The notes: generated by a model from the sequence alone, not told the origin. A stretch of 64,000 nucleotides of DNA from an uncultured Mucilaginibacter sp. (GCA_903866915.1 CAIPPO010000087.1:54096-118095), one strand, 5' to 3'; shown: positions 47,265-57,744, counted from the stretch's first letter. Translations and numbers: made by a program.

Positions 47265-47386
47265 TGATTTTTGTTGGAATGTTGTAACGTTGTAATGTTA
47301 CAAATTTAATCGAAAATTAAATTGACGGGTGGAAGGCGTTTGCACAAATGATTAATTTAAACCATCTCAACCTTACAACCTTACAA
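47265..47386. repeat. Short-word repeats flanking acylphosphatase
   Basis: On one side the gap reads as TTGTTGGAATGTTGTAACGTTGTAATGTT words, and near the amidohydrolase stop as AACCTTACAACCTTACAAC. The two sets are roughly inverted. Similar words occur between groEL and groES. No gene is seen. Confidence 0.55.
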
Positions 47387-48556
47387 CTAAATTAACCGCC
47401 TCACTTTAGTATCCGGCGTAATACGCAGACCATCAAGGCCGGTGATGAGGTTAAGTCCGGGTGTTTTGCCGGGCTCGAGGGTGCCTTTTTCGTCGTCGAT
47501 GCCTAAAAATTTAGCGCCATTGCGGGTAGCCCAGGTGATCAGTCTTTCTGTACTGATTGCTGGAAATTTCTCCTGAATCAGTTGCATTTCATTCAGGATA
47601 CATAGTTTGGTATTGGATGCCAGACTATCGGTTCCTAAAGTAAGGTTGAAGCCCTGATCGATGAAAAGTTCTATTTTGGGTAATTTGTTCTCGATATACA
47701 GGTTAGCGCCCGGGCAAAAACAAAAATGTACCTTTTTATCAAAACGTTTGATAAAATAGATATCTTTCAGGTTAGTACATGAATTGTGTACAAGCAGCAC
47801 TTCCTGTTTATTGCTTAAAAGCGGTATGATGGTTTGAACCGAATTGCGCGCCTGCGATTTAAAATGGCTGATATCGATACCAAAATGGGCGTACAAATCA
47901 ATGAATTTACCTGTACGGTAACGGAAAAACTTATTTTCTTCCTCGCTCTCCTGGTTGTGGATGCTTAACAGATTTTTTACAGCACCATCGCTGTAATGCT
48001 TGATCAGTTTATATAATTCTTTGGATACAGAATAAGGCGAATGAGGAGTAACCGAACTTGAAGCAGGCTTAAACTCAGCAGCCAGGGCCAGCGCTTTATC
48101 AAACGCTTCCTGTGCTTTTGCCGGCTGGAAGCTAAATACCTCTGAAAATGAATGGTAATATATTTTGCTCTTAGCCTTAACAGGGATAGTTACATTGCTA
48201 TTGCAGATATCGCCAACCGCAACAATGCCATTATCGTACATTTCCTGATCGGCTTTGATGGCGGCATCAGTTATGGCCGATTGCTCGGCTGCCCGAACGG
48301 CCTGGATACCTTTGATGAATTCGATCAAACCATTGCCGGGTTCAATTTTATCTTTCAGGTGCGAAAGTTCGAGGTGGCAGTGGGTATTGATAAAACCGGG
48401 GCATATGATCCCTTCCAACTGCACAATGGGCTGGTTATTGGAGAAATCATGACTTGAAACTGAAATAATTCTACCGTTGTCATCAACAGCTACGACCCCA
48501 TTTTTTATAGGATCAGCATTCACCGGAAAAACGTAGTCGGCTTTAAAAATTTTCAT
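47387..48556 (-). CDS. Amidohydrolase-superfamily metal hydrolase (ATZ/TRZ-like)
   Basis: The 389-residue cytosolic enzyme shows the metal site H-x-H in INTHCHLELSHLK near 59-71, a further His in TPHSPYSV near 177-184 and in SIHNQESEEE, and the late Asp in LGTDSLASN. The ATZ/TRZ-like subgroup deaminates purine-like or aminofutalosine-like substrates; the substrate cannot be named here. The gene stands alone and diverges from rlmN. Confidence 0.88.
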   Translation of the reverse strand: MKIFKADYVFPVNADPIKNGVVAVDDNGRIISVSSHDFSNNQPIVQLEGIICPGFINTHCHLELSHLKDKIEPGNGLIEFIKGIQAVRAAEQSAITDAAIKADQEMYDNGIVAVGDICNSNVTIPVKAKSKIYYHSFSEVFSFQPAKAQEAFDKALALAAEFKPASSSVTPHSPYSVSKELYKLIKHYSDGAVKNLLSIHNQESEEENKFFRYRTGKFIDLYAHFGIDISHFKSQARNSVQTIIPLLSNKQEVLLVHNSCTNLKDIYFIKRFDKKVHFCFCPGANLYIENKLPKIELFIDQGFNLTLGTDSLASNTKLCILNEMQLIQEKFPAISTERLITWATRNGAKFLGIDDEKGTLEPGKTPGLNLITGLDGLRITPDTKVRRLI

Positions 48557-48695
48557 TCAACTTTGTTTATTCTTCCTGTCCTCCCAGAATCGAAAAAAGC
48601 CCGGTTCCCTCTTTCAAAAAGACTTGTTTTTGATTCCAATTGTGCCTCTTATGTAAATAAATTTACCAGCCCAAAGGCATTGATCCCAAATTAAG

Positions 48696-48703
48696 TAACT
48701 TTG
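48696..48703 (+). promoter_or_regulatory. Putative -7 box of rlmN
   Basis: TAACTTTG is an exact TAnnTTTG match ending 4 bp before the GTG at 48708. The implied transcription start is at or beside the start codon. No -33 box was recognised. Confidence 0.4.
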
Positions 48704-48707
48704 TACC

Positions 48708-49772
48708 GTGACGTCCAAAGACAAAATCGATATCCGTAGCCTGAGTGCCGAAGCATTGACAAACCATTTTACCCAATTTGGCGAAAAAGGTTACAGGGCA
48801 AAGCAAGTTTATGAGTGGCTTTGGCAAAAATCGTGTGTTTCTTTCGATGAAATGAGTAATATTTCGAAAGAACTGCGAAAAAAACTGGATGACACCTTTG
48901 TGATCAACGCCGTAAAGATCAGCAACTCGCAATTCAGTTCTGATAAAACTATAAAAAATTCCTTTGTTTTACACGATGATCACCTGATCGAGGGCGTATT
49001 GATTCCTACCCCCGAAAGGATGACAGCCTGTGTATCATCGCAGGTAGGTTGCAGCCTTACCTGCAAGTTTTGCGCGACCGGCTATATGGAGCGCAAACGT
49101 AATTTAAACCCCGATGAGATCTACGATCAGGTGGTGCTGATCGATAAGCAAGCCAGGGAAAATTACGGATTACCACTAAGCAATATTGTTTACATGGGTA
49201 TGGGTGAGCCGCTGCTCAATTATGCCAATGTGCTGAAATCAGTTGAACGGATCACGGCCGAAGATGGGCTGAATATGGCTGCAAAAAGGATCACCGTTTC
49301 TACAGCCGGTATTGCCAAAATGATCAAAAAACTGGGTGATGATAAAGTGAAGTTCAACCTTGCCCTGTCGCTGCATGCTGCCAACGACGAGAAACGCAAT
49401 ACCATTATGCCTATCAATGAGCAAAACTCGTTAAAGGCATTAGCCGAAGCATTGAAATACTATTTTGCCAGAACAAAAAACCCGGTAACTTACGAGTACA
49501 TTGTCTTTAATAATTTCAATGACGAGTTGCAGGATGCTATGGAATTGGCCAAATTTTGCAAGCATGTGCCCTGCAAGGTAAACATCATTGAATATAATCC
49601 TATTTCTTTCGCCAGTTTCCTCAATGCAGGTGAAGATAAAATAGAAGCGTTTGCCGAATATTTGCGCAACCATGGCGTGATCACCAATATTCGCCGCAGC
49701 CGGGGTAAAGATATTGATGCTGCGTGCGGACAGTTGGCAATAAAAGAAGAGGCGAAATCTGAATCTTTATAG
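48708..49772 (+). CDS. rlmN: Dual-specificity RNA methyltransferase RlmN
   Basis: This radical-SAM enzyme methylates C2 of A2503 in 23S rRNA and A37 in some tRNAs. It has 354 residues from GTG 48708. The [4Fe-4S] cysteines are C115, C119 and C122 in VGCSLTCKFCATG. The second catalytic cysteine is C340 in DAACGQLA. IDIRSLSAEAL matches the family N-terminus, so the GTG start is right. comF lies 43 bp downstream on the same strand. Confidence 0.97.
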   Translation: MTSKDKIDIRSLSAEALTNHFTQFGEKGYRAKQVYEWLWQKSCVSFDEMSNISKELRKKLDDTFVINAVKISNSQFSSDKTIKNSFVLHDDHLIEGVLIPTPERMTACVSSQVGCSLTCKFCATGYMERKRNLNPDEIYDQVVLIDKQARENYGLPLSNIVYMGMGEPLLNYANVLKSVERITAEDGLNMAAKRITVSTAGIAKMIKKLGDDKVKFNLALSLHAANDEKRNTIMPINEQNSLKALAEALKYYFARTKNPVTYEYIVFNNFNDELQDAMELAKFCKHVPCKVNIIEYNPISFASFLNAGEDKIEAFAEYLRNHGVITNIRRSRGKDIDAACGQLAIKEEAKSESL

Positions 49773-49815
49773 GCCATCATTTCTTTTATTTGCGCGGTTC
49801 TGCTAAATTCATCGC

Positions 49816-50514
49816 GTGAAATTGCAATCAGGCTACCTAACCGATTTCGTATCCCTTATCTTCCCCGACCTTTGCCAGGCCTGCCGCGTCAATTTGGTTA
49901 GCGGCGAAGAACTGCTTTGCACCGAATGCCGCTATAACCTGCCATTAACTAATTTTCACCAAAAGCCCGATAATATCGTTGCGCAGCAATTTTGGGGCAG
50001 GATTAATGTCGAGGCGGCTTATGCGCTTTGTTATTTTATCAAAGGCGGCAAAATGCAGCACCTGATGCACCAGTTTAAATACAAGGGTGTGCAAAAGATA
50101 GGGCATTTGCTTGGTAACATCGCCGGTGAACAACTGGCTCAAAACCCCTTATTTAATTCGGTTGACATTATCATACCAGTACCCTTGCACAGGAGCCGGC
50201 AAAAGCAAAGAGGTTATAACCAGAGCGCTTGTTTCGCCGAAGGTATTTCAGATAAATTACTTAAACCGGTTGTCGAAAATACCCTCGTGCGAGAACGCGC
50301 TACCGCAACACAAACTCAGCGCACACGCTTTTTACGATTTGAAAATATGCAGGAGGTGTTCCAGGTAATTGATGCTCAGCAACTAAAAAACAAGCATGTG
50401 CTGCTGGTTGATGATATTGTAACAACAGGTTCCACACTGGAAGCCTGCGGCACCGAGCTATTAAAAATTGAGGGCTTAAAACTGAGCATCGCTACTATAG
50501 CTTATGCCGAATAA
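49816..50514 (+). CDS. ComF family protein (phosphoribosyltransferase-like)
   Basis: The 232-residue protein starts at GTG 49816. An N-terminal zinc-finger-like C-xx-C pair (CQACR and CTECR, residues ~18-38) precedes a PRTase fold with the PRPP loop LLVDDIVTTGSTL near 197-209. Family members are tied to DNA uptake and natural transformation; the enzymatic reaction is not settled. It is likely co-transcribed with rlmN and ends before a repeat-bearing convergent gap. Confidence 0.9.
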   Translation: MKLQSGYLTDFVSLIFPDLCQACRVNLVSGEELLCTECRYNLPLTNFHQKPDNIVAQQFWGRINVEAAYALCYFIKGGKMQHLMHQFKYKGVQKIGHLLGNIAGEQLAQNPLFNSVDIIIPVPLHRSRQKQRGYNQSACFAEGISDKLLKPVVENTLVRERATATQTQRTRFLRFENMQEVFQVIDAQQLKNKHVLLVDDIVTTGSTLEACGTELLKIEGLKLSIATIAYAE

Positions 50515-50578
50515 GACACGATTTTGGGATTTAATAGATTTGAAGGATTATCTGGCGAAAATTAGCCGCTCACAACTA

Positions 50579-50630
50579 CCCAATAACCGATATCCAATAA
50601 CCGATATCTGATACCCGATACCTGATCACC
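50579..50630. repeat. 14-bp tandem repeat, about 3.5 copies
   Basis: Two perfect copies of CCAATAACCGATAT (50580-50593, 50594-50607) are followed by a diverged copy CTGATACCCGATAC and a partial one. The repeat lies between the convergent ends of comF and the histidine kinase gene. There is no hairpin terminator in the gap. Confidence 0.8.
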
Positions 50631-50632
50631 AA

Positions 50633-53392
50633 TCAACTAACCTTCTGATACTTCGCCAGCTTATCGTACAAACCTTTTGGGTCAAACGGTTTCAGGATAT
50701 AATCGTTCATGCCCGAGTTCTCGATCTCGTTGATCTCGCTGTTCAGCATGGAAGCGGTAAGGGCAATAATTGGCAATTGCTGGTAAAAAGGGTCTTCTTT
50801 ACCACGGATGATCCTGGTAGCTTCAAGGCCGCCCATAACCGGCATGTGGATGTCCATTAATACAACATCAATTTGATGGTTATTCTCCAGTTTTTCTATG
50901 GCTTCCTCTCCATTCTCAGCATATTCAATTGTAGCTCCCCATTTGGTAAGCACTTTATTGATGAGTAGCCTGTTAATTTGGTTGTCATCAACAACCAGCA
51001 CAGTTAATTGCAGTCCTGTTTCCACGGTATGATTATGATTAGTGGTATTTAATTGCTCTTTATCAAATTTTATGGTGAACCAAAAAGTTGATCCTTTTCC
51101 CAAAACACTGTCCACATGGATCGTGGCACCGTGTAATTCGATCAGCTTTTTCGTTATCGCCAGGCCAAGGCCTGTACCGCCGTACTTGCGCGATGTATCA
51201 GATTCAGCTTGCTTAAACGACTCAAAGATGGTGTTTATTTTTTCATTTGCAATGCCTATGCCCGTGTCAGAAATAGCAAACCGTATTTTCACGTAGGTCT
51301 CGGCCTGGCCAATTACCTGTGCATCGATGGTAACCCCTCCGGTTTCGGTAAATTTCACGGCGTTGCCTACCAGGTTCAACAATATCTGACACAAACGGGT
51401 CCGGTCGCCTATAATTGTTAGAGGGATGGCCTTATCTACACTATGTTTGATGTAGATCTTCTTTTCACTGGCATTAAACTGCATCGAGCTGGATATGCTT
51501 TGCACCAAATCGTGCAATTCAACCGTGGTACGTTCCAGTTCAATGTTTCCGGTTTCGATCTTCGTAAAATCAAGTACATTGTTGATCAGCGTCATCAGAT
51601 TTTCGGCTGAGAATTTGAGTATACCCAGGTTTTCTTTGTGTATTTCCTCCGAATTATTATCCAGCAACAGGTGCGACATGCCAATTACGGCGTTCAATGG
51701 CGTACGTATCTCGTGACTCATCACCGAGATAAACATATCCTTAGCCCGGCTCAATTGCAATGCCTCTTCCCGGGCCGAGATCAGCTCGATTTCGGCTTTC
51801 TTTTTTGCTGTGATATCAATAATAACCTCGATGTATTTATCAATGTCGCCATTTTTATCCAGTATTACCGAGTTGATCACCGATATCCACAAAGGCGTAC
51901 CATCTTTCCGGTACACCAGCAAATCAACCTCAAAGGATTGCTTTGCCCGCGACAATTCACGCGATTTATGAATGACAGATACATCCGTTAGTTCACCCTT
52001 TAGTACATCACCTAATCGCTTTCCTTTCGCTTCAGCAATAGCATAGCCGGTTATATTTTCAAAGGCATTGTTCACCCACTCAACTTTTCCCGTCCTGTCA
52101 TTGATCACAACTCCGCTTGTTGTACTACTGGCAACCAATGATAACAAGTTGTTTTGTTCTTCAGTCTTCTTCCGTTCGCTAATGTCAACCATCACGCCAA
52201 CCTGGCGCTCAATATTGCCGGTTTCATCCAGCAAAGGCGTATTAGAAATATGTACCCAAACCGATGTGCCATCCTTGCGGTAAACCTGCAATTCAATTTC
52301 ATAGGGTTGGTTATATTTCACTGCAGTAAGTGCAGTGTTATAAACCTCCATATCGGTTTCCTGGCCTATCAATAAGTCATCATAGGCTTTGCCCAGCATT
52401 TCATCAAGCGAATAACCGATCAATTTTTCCTGCGCTTCGTTGATCCAGATAATATGGCCCTTACCATTCCTGATAATAATACCGCTTGGCGACTTACGTG
52501 CCGCAAATGACAAAATATCCAGGTCTGTTTCGGCTTTACGTTGCGAGGTAATGTCTGTGCCGTTGGCATACCATTTGCCTTCTTTGTAAATCAGTTTCCA
52601 GCCCAACCATTTGATATCGCGGGTGGTACTTAATACCGGTGTTTTTATTTCAAATGATTTCTGCTGTTTTTCGAAGCCCTTTTTGATCATTTGCCGGGCC
52701 GATACGGTAATGCCCTCAGAAAATAAATTCCAGAAAACATGCCCGATTGACTGTGCAGCAGTATAGCCCAGAATATCGGATGCAGCCGTATTGATCATCT
52801 CTATCCGGAAGTCGCGATCCATTACGCAATGTATGGCAGTCGACGAATTGACCAGGTTTTGCAGGTCCTTCTCACGACGGCGGATATCTTTCAGTTCCTT
52901 CCGCTTTCGGGTGAGAATAAGATGCGAAACAACGGAATCGGCTAAAGTTCCTAAGGCTTGTAATTGTTCTTCCGCCAATTTACGTGGCACAAGATCCATC
53001 ACACACAAGGCCCCTAACCGGTAACCCTGAGGGTCGATCAATGGCGCACCGGCATAGAACCTGATATGCGGTTCATGAACTACAAAGGGATTCTGATTTA
53101 AAGTTTCGTGGAGGGTCAGATCGCTGATCTCCAGTATATCCGACCCGTTGATAGCGTGATTGCAAAAGGCATCGGCTCTTGATATTTGCTTAACATCAAT
53201 ACCAACGCTTGATTTTACCCATTGCTTATCTGCATCGATAAAAGTAATCAGCGCCATCGGAGTTTCACAGATGAATGACACCAGGCGGGTTATACCGTCC
53301 AGCTCCTTCTGTGGCGAAGTGCCAAAAAATTGGTATTCACTAAGGACGCCTAAGCGTTTTTCTTCTGAAAATGCAGTTTGCGTTTTATTCAC
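50633..53392 (-). CDS. Hybrid sensor histidine kinase: GAF, three PAS, HisKA/HATPase, receiver
   Basis: The 919-residue protein lacks membrane helices, so it is likely cytosolic. Order: GAF-like domain ~25-160; PAS-type domains ~170-290, ~295-415 and ~420-540 (each ends D-I-S/T-x-x-K); HisKA with phospho-His560 in MSHEIRTPLN; ATPase with N677 in LLNLVGNAVKF and SDTGIGI, GGTGLGLAI; receiver with phospho-Asp847 in VLMDIHMP. There is no DNA-binding output, so signal passes to an unseen partner or works through the receiver. It starts at GTG 7 bp after the glyA stop, so it is probably co-transcribed. Confidence 0.94.
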   Translation of the reverse strand: MNKTQTAFSEEKRLGVLSEYQFFGTSPQKELDGITRLVSFICETPMALITFIDADKQWVKSSVGIDVKQISRADAFCNHAINGSDILEISDLTLHETLNQNPFVVHEPHIRFYAGAPLIDPQGYRLGALCVMDLVPRKLAEEQLQALGTLADSVVSHLILTRKRKELKDIRRREKDLQNLVNSSTAIHCVMDRDFRIEMINTAASDILGYTAAQSIGHVFWNLFSEGITVSARQMIKKGFEKQQKSFEIKTPVLSTTRDIKWLGWKLIYKEGKWYANGTDITSQRKAETDLDILSFAARKSPSGIIIRNGKGHIIWINEAQEKLIGYSLDEMLGKAYDDLLIGQETDMEVYNTALTAVKYNQPYEIELQVYRKDGTSVWVHISNTPLLDETGNIERQVGVMVDISERKKTEEQNNLLSLVASSTTSGVVINDRTGKVEWVNNAFENITGYAIAEAKGKRLGDVLKGELTDVSVIHKSRELSRAKQSFEVDLLVYRKDGTPLWISVINSVILDKNGDIDKYIEVIIDITAKKKAEIELISAREEALQLSRAKDMFISVMSHEIRTPLNAVIGMSHLLLDNNSEEIHKENLGILKFSAENLMTLINNVLDFTKIETGNIELERTTVELHDLVQSISSSMQFNASEKKIYIKHSVDKAIPLTIIGDRTRLCQILLNLVGNAVKFTETGGVTIDAQVIGQAETYVKIRFAISDTGIGIANEKINTIFESFKQAESDTSRKYGGTGLGLAITKKLIELHGATIHVDSVLGKGSTFWFTIKFDKEQLNTTNHNHTVETGLQLTVLVVDDNQINRLLINKVLTKWGATIEYAENGEEAIEKLENNHQIDVVLMDIHMPVMGGLEATRIIRGKEDPFYQQLPIIALTASMLNSEINEIENSGMNDYILKPFDPKGLYDKLAKYQKVS

Positions 53393-53399
53393 TTTATAA

Positions 53400-54686
53400 T
53401 TAATCCGAGTCGTTACGTCGGTATAATGGAAAATCTTCCATCAACCGATGTACCTTTTTACGTATTTTACGCAAAGAAGGTTCATTCTCGGGATCAATTA
53501 ATACGGCATCAATCAACTCAACAATCAGTTCCATATGCTTTTCTTTTAAGCCTCGTGTGGTGATTGCAGCAGTGCCTACACGTATGCCTGATGTAACAAA
53601 AGGCGACTTATCATCAAAGGGAACCATATTTTTATTCACGGTAATATCAGCAGCTACCAGGGCATTTTCTGCCGCCTTACCGGTGATATTTTTATTGCGA
53701 AGGTCGATCAGTATCAAATGGTTATCGGTACCACCAGAAATGATCTCGTAACCGCGTTCAGTTAGCGCTGTTGCCATTGCCGCAGCATTCTTTTTCACTT
53801 GCAGGATGTATTTCATATAATCCTCGCTCAGTGCTTCACCAAACGCAATAGCCTTTGCAGCAATAATATGTTCAAGCGGACCGCCTTGTGTACCGGGGAA
53901 AACACCCATATCCAACAGCGACGACATCATACGTGTTTCGCCTTTAGGTGTCTTTATACCGAAAGGATTTTCAAAATCCTTACCCATTAAAATAATACCG
54001 CCACGGGGGCCACGCAGGGTTTTATGGGTTGTAGTTGTTACAATATGGCAATGCGGCATCGGATCATTCAATAAACCACGGGCAATTAGTCCTGCCGGGT
54101 GCGAAATATCTGCTAAAACCAGTGCACCCACCTTATCGGCCACGCGGCGGATAAATTCATAATCCCAGTCGCGCGAATAGGCTGAAGCACCGCAGATGAT
54201 CAGTTTTGGTTTTTGTTCTAAAGCAACTTTTTCCAACTGCTCGTAATCAATCCTGCCGGTTTCCTTTTTCACCCCATAAAAATGAGGCTCGTATAATTTA
54301 CCTGAAAAGTTAACAGGCGATCCATGGGTCAGGTGCCCACCATGTGAAAGATCAAAACCCAATATTTTATCGCCTGGCTGCAGTACGGCCAGCATCACAG
54401 CGGCATTAGCCTGCGCACCTGAATGGGGTTGTACGTTGGCCCACTCGGCATTGAACAGTTGTTTGGCACGATCGATAGCAATATTCTCTATCTCGTCAAC
54501 AACCTGGCAACCGCCGTAATAACGTTTGCCCGGCAAGCCTTCAGCGTACTTATTGGTGGCCACCGAACCGGCTGCTTCCATCACCTGTCTGCTAACAAAA
54601 TTCTCTGAAGCAATTAGTTCGATACCTTCTTCCTGGCGTTGTTGCTCTTCGTCAAGCAACTTAAATATCAATTTGTCTCTTTTCAT
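53400..54686 (-). CDS. glyA: Serine hydroxymethyltransferase
   Basis: This cytoplasmic PLP enzyme converts serine and tetrahydrofolate to glycine and methylene-THF. The 428-residue protein has [11 protein letters not shown] near the start, [19 protein letters not shown], and the PLP lysine in [14 protein letters not shown] likely promoter is at 54707-54736. The serine dehydratase gene elsewhere in the window consumes the same amino acid. Confidence 0.98.
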   Translation of the reverse strand: MKRDKLIFKLLDEEQQRQEEGIELIASENFVSRQVMEAAGSVATNKYAEGLPGKRYYGGCQVVDEIENIAIDRAKQLFNAEWANVQPHSGAQANAAVMLAVLQPGDKILGFDLSHGGHLTHGSPVNFSGKLYEPHFYGVKKETGRIDYEQLEKVALEQKPKLIICGASAYSRDWDYEFIRRVADKVGALVLADISHPAGLIARGLLNDPMPHCHIVTTTTHKTLRGPRGGIILMGKDFENPFGIKTPKGETRMMSSLLDMGVFPGTQGGPLEHIIAAKAIAFGEALSEDYMKYILQVKKNAAAMATALTERGYEIISGGTDNHLILIDLRNKNITGKAAENALVAADITVNKNMVPFDDKSPFVTSGIRVGTAAITTRGLKEKHMELIVELIDAVLIDPENEPSLRKIRKKVHRLMEDFPLYRRNDSD

Positions 54687-54706
54687 TCTGGGGGTTAAAT
54701 CGGGTG

Positions 54707-54736
54707 CAAAGATAAGAGTTTAAGGTGAAAGGCAAA
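54707..54736 (-). promoter_or_regulatory. Putative promoter of glyA
   Basis: On the minus strand TTTG (54736-54733) and TATCTTTG (54714-54707) are 18 bp apart, one base short of the usual 19-21. The -7 box is exact and 20 bp before the ATG. The -33 box lies in a purine-rich repeated stretch at 54722-54773. Confidence 0.5.
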
Positions 54737-54773
54737 GGGCTAAAGATGAAAGGGTAAAGTTGGAGTTGAAAGG
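54722..54773. repeat. Purine-rich degenerate word repeat between glyA and scpA
   Basis: The words GGTGAAAGG, CAAAGGGC, TGAAAGGGTAAAG and TTGAAAGG follow in series. The complementary wording occurs at about 5770-5812 beyond the GDSL gene (TTTCACTTTTCGCCTTTCACC). Both lie at gene 3' ends. Confidence 0.5.
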
Positions 54774-54775
54774 TA

Positions 54776-55513
54776 TTATGCTGCTGAAATCCAAAAATTA
54801 TTGAATCCCAGGCCTACCTGTATCCTGATAAGATCCTGCTGTAGCATCTCGAGTACCGCCAGAAAATTATAAACAAAATGCACCCTGTTTTCGGAGCGAT
54901 TGGCGATCGATTTAAAGTCGAGCCTTTCGTTGATGCGCAGCAAGTCGTTGATAGCGCGCTTTTGTTCTTCGATAGTGTATGGATATTGAACAACGGTATG
55001 TTTAACTTCTTCGGTACGGTTCTGGTAACGCTTGTTCAATTTATCAAATACCGTCATCAGCTTATAAAGGCTAATCTCGGCAAGTTCTTCGCCCGGCACG
55101 GTTACTTTATCCACCTGTTGCAGGTCATAAGCAATGTTGCCACGTTTTTCACGGGCAAAACGCTCATCCTCCATCGGGCGTAACTGTTCGCAAACCTCCT
55201 TGAACTTTTTGTATTCAATCAGTTTGCGTATCAGCTCAGCTTTAGGGTCGTGTTCCGTTCCTTCCTCTGCCTCGTAACGCGGAAGCAGCATTTTGGCTTT
55301 GATGCGCATCAGCGTAGCTGCCACAAAAATAAACTCACTGGCCAGCTCCATGTTCAGACTGTTCATCTGGTGGATATAGTTCAGAAAGTCGTCGGTGATG
55401 CGTGCAATAGGGATATCCTGTATGTCAAGTTCATCGCGCTCGATAAAAAACAACAGCAAGTCGAACGGTCCTTCAAACTGGGGTAAATTTATTGCAAAAC
55501 TTTCTTCGGTCAT
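54776..55513 (-). CDS. scpA: Segregation and condensation protein A
   Basis: ScpA is the kleisin that bridges SMC and ScpB in chromosome condensation. From ATG 55513 it has 245 residues. The N-terminal FEGPFDLLLFFIERDELDIQDI pattern is diagnostic. The C-terminal winged helix (FKSIANRSENRVHFVYNFLAVLEML) binds SMC. An in-frame ATG at 55555 would add a 14-residue hydrophobic stretch unlike the family. A -7 box at 55521-55528 lies between the two and favours 55513. ScpB is not in the window. Confidence 0.95.
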   Translation of the reverse strand: MTEESFAINLPQFEGPFDLLLFFIERDELDIQDIPIARITDDFLNYIHQMNSLNMELASEFIFVAATLMRIKAKMLLPRYEAEEGTEHDPKAELIRKLIEYKKFKEVCEQLRPMEDERFAREKRGNIAYDLQQVDKVTVPGEELAEISLYKLMTVFDKLNKRYQNRTEEVKHTVVQYPYTIEEQKRAINDLLRINERLDFKSIANRSENRVHFVYNFLAVLEMLQQDLIRIQVGLGFNNFWISAA

Positions 55514-55520
55514 CACAATC

Positions 55521-55528
55521 CAAAAGTA
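55521..55528 (-). promoter_or_regulatory. Putative -7 box of scpA
   Basis: TACTTTTG on the minus strand is an exact TAnnTTTG match 7 bp before the ATG at 55513. No correctly spaced -33 TTTG is seen. It supports the shorter start. Confidence 0.4.
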
Positions 55529-55703
55529 TAGGCTAAAAACAAAAACCGTCTGCAAAAGTTATTAAGAAATGAAAAACTAAGTGGAAAACTTTTGAGGGAT
55601 ACACTTACAAAAAAGGCTTATCATTACATTGTAAAACATTAATAAAAAGCAGCATATCTGCTTAACATTTAATTTTCTAAACATATTCACGATAAAAAAA
55701 ACT

Positions 55704-55711
55704 TACTTTTG
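55704..55711 (+). promoter_or_regulatory. Putative -7 box of dxs
   Basis: TACTTTTG is an exact TAnnTTTG match 24 bp before the ATG at 55736, inside a very A/T-rich 180-bp gap shared with scpA. No clear -33 box. Confidence 0.45.
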
Positions 55712-55735
55712 TGAGTTGAATTTTTTAAGCAAAGC

Positions 55736-57664
55736 ATGCAGGTAACGGCCGGAGATTTACTTCAAACGATAAATTATCCATCTGATTTAAAGCTACTTAC
55801 CGAAGAGCAATTAAACCAGGTTTCGCAGGAATTACGCCAGTATATTATTGACGTAGTGTCTGTTAACGGAGGGCATTTTGGTGCCAGCCTGGGCGTTGTT
55901 GAACTAACCGTTGCCCTGCATTATATTCTTAATACACCGTATGACCAATTGGTTTGGGACGTAGGTCACCAGGCTTACGGCCACAAGATATTAACCGGTC
56001 GCCGGGAAGTATTTCATACCAACCGTATTTATGGCGGTATCAGCGGATTTCCAAAACGTTCCGAAAGCGATTATGATACCTTCGGCGTAGGCCACTCTTC
56101 TACATCTATTTCGGCTGCGTTGGGTATGGCGGTGGCTTCGAGATACAAAGGCGAGACCGACCGTCAGCATGTTGCCGTTATCGGCGATGGTGCAATGACA
56201 GGCGGGATGGCCTTTGAAGCGTTGAACCATGCCGGTATCGAGAACTCAAACCTGCTGGTGATTCTGAACGACAACAACATGTCGATCGATCCAAATGTAG
56301 GTGCGCTAAAAGAATACCTGACCGACATTACCACCTCTAAGCCCTACAACCGTTTTAGGGATGATATAGCGCATGTGCTGACCAAAATATCATCACGTGG
56401 TCCGGATGCGTTCAAGTTTGCCAAAAAACTCGAAAAAAGCGTTAAAGGCACCTTGCTGAAAAACGCCAACCTGTTTGAGTCGCTTAAGTTCCGCTACTTC
56501 GGCCCTATTGATGGCCATAATGTAAAACACCTGGTACGTGTATTGCGCGATTTGCGTGATATACCCGGCCCAAAGTTGTTGCATTGCGTAACCGTAAAAG
56601 GTAAAGGCTATGCTCTGGCCGAAAAAGATCAAACCAAATGGCATGCGCCGGGACTGTTTGATAAGATTACCGGTGAGATCAAAAAATCAAAAAATGATAA
56701 ACCACAGCCTCCTAAATACCAGGACGTGTTTGGACATACCATTATAGAGTTAGCCGAACAAAACGCTAAGATCATGGGGGTAACCCCTGCTATGCCTTCG
56801 GGTTGCTCGCTCAATTTGATGATGAAGGCGATGCCCGAACGTGCATTTGATGTGGGTATTGCTGAACAGCATGCGGTTACCTTCTCGGCGGGGCTGGCTT
56901 CTCAATGCCTGGTTCCTTTCTGCAATATCTATTCAAGTTTTATGCAGCGTGCATACGACCAGGTGATCCACGATGTAGCGATACAAAAGCTTAACGTAGT
57001 ATTCTGCCTCGACCGGGCAGGTATAGCCGGAGCCGATGGGCCTACGCACCACGGTGCTTATGACCTGGCTTATATGCGTTGTATCCCCAACATGACGGTT
57101 TCGGCACCGATGAACGAGGAAGAGCTGCGTAACCTGATGTTCACTGCCCAGCAGGAGGATATGGGACCCTTTGTGATCAGGTATCCACGTGGTTCGGGCG
57201 TAATGGTTGATTGGCAGAGGCCGATGAAAGCTATCCCCGTTGGCAAAGGACGTAAAATTACTGATGGCGAAGGTGTGGCTATCTTAACCATTGGCACCAT
57301 AGGCAATGAAGCAGTAAAAGCAATTGCTGGTTTAAATGAAGAAGGTTATTTCCCTGCCCATTACGACCTGCGTTTTGTGAAGCCGTTAGACGAAGCCCTG
57401 TTACACGACGTGTTCCGCAAATTCAGCAAAGTGATCACGATAGAGGATGGCTGCCTGGAAGGTGGCATGGGCAGTGCCGTACTTGAATTTATGTCCGACA
57501 ATCAGTATAGCGCCGAAGTTGTTCGTCTGGGTATTCCAGATCACTTCATCGAACATGGCGAGCAACCTGAACTTTGGGCCGAATGTGGCATAGACGCTGC
57601 TTCAATTGCCATACAGGCGCGCAAATTGGGTATCAAACGCAACGCGCACACCATTGCATCCTAA
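55736..57664 (+). CDS. dxs: 1-deoxy-D-xylulose-5-phosphate synthase
   Basis: The enzyme condenses pyruvate and glyceraldehyde 3-phosphate, the entry step of the MEP isoprenoid route, using thiamine diphosphate. The 642-residue protein has [15 protein letters not shown], the ThDP motif [18 protein letters not shown]...LNDNNMSI, the pyrimidine-domain [15 protein letters not shown], and the transketolase C-terminal domain. It is transcribed alone. The end converges on an outer-membrane gene with an 80-bp gap and no clear terminator. Confidence 0.98.
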   Translation: MQVTAGDLLQTINYPSDLKLLTEEQLNQVSQELRQYIIDVVSVNGGHFGASLGVVELTVALHYILNTPYDQLVWDVGHQAYGHKILTGRREVFHTNRIYGGISGFPKRSESDYDTFGVGHSSTSISAALGMAVASRYKGETDRQHVAVIGDGAMTGGMAFEALNHAGIENSNLLVILNDNNMSIDPNVGALKEYLTDITTSKPYNRFRDDIAHVLTKISSRGPDAFKFAKKLEKSVKGTLLKNANLFESLKFRYFGPIDGHNVKHLVRVLRDLRDIPGPKLLHCVTVKGKGYALAEKDQTKWHAPGLFDKITGEIKKSKNDKPQPPKYQDVFGHTIIELAEQNAKIMGVTPAMPSGCSLNLMMKAMPERAFDVGIAEQHAVTFSAGLASQCLVPFCNIYSSFMQRAYDQVIHDVAIQKLNVVFCLDRAGIAGADGPTHHGAYDLAYMRCIPNMTVSAPMNEEELRNLMFTAQQEDMGPFVIRYPRGSGVMVDWQRPMKAIPVGKGRKITDGEGVAILTIGTIGNEAVKAIAGLNEEGYFPAHYDLRFVKPLDEALLHDVFRKFSKVITIEDGCLEGGMGSAVLEFMSDNQYSAEVVRLGIPDHFIEHGEQPELWAECGIDAASIAIQARKLGIKRNAHTIAS

Positions 57665-57744
57665 TCCTGTTTCAATTCTCTCCTGATCTTTTATTCAATA
57701 CGATCGCTTGGCGCGCTTGCTATTGCTTGCTGTCCGCCATTAAA

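Noticed and set aside
55514..55555. Upstream ATG of scpA
   Set aside because: It adds a hydrophobic stretch foreign to ScpA and would be upstream of the likely -7 box at 55521-55528.
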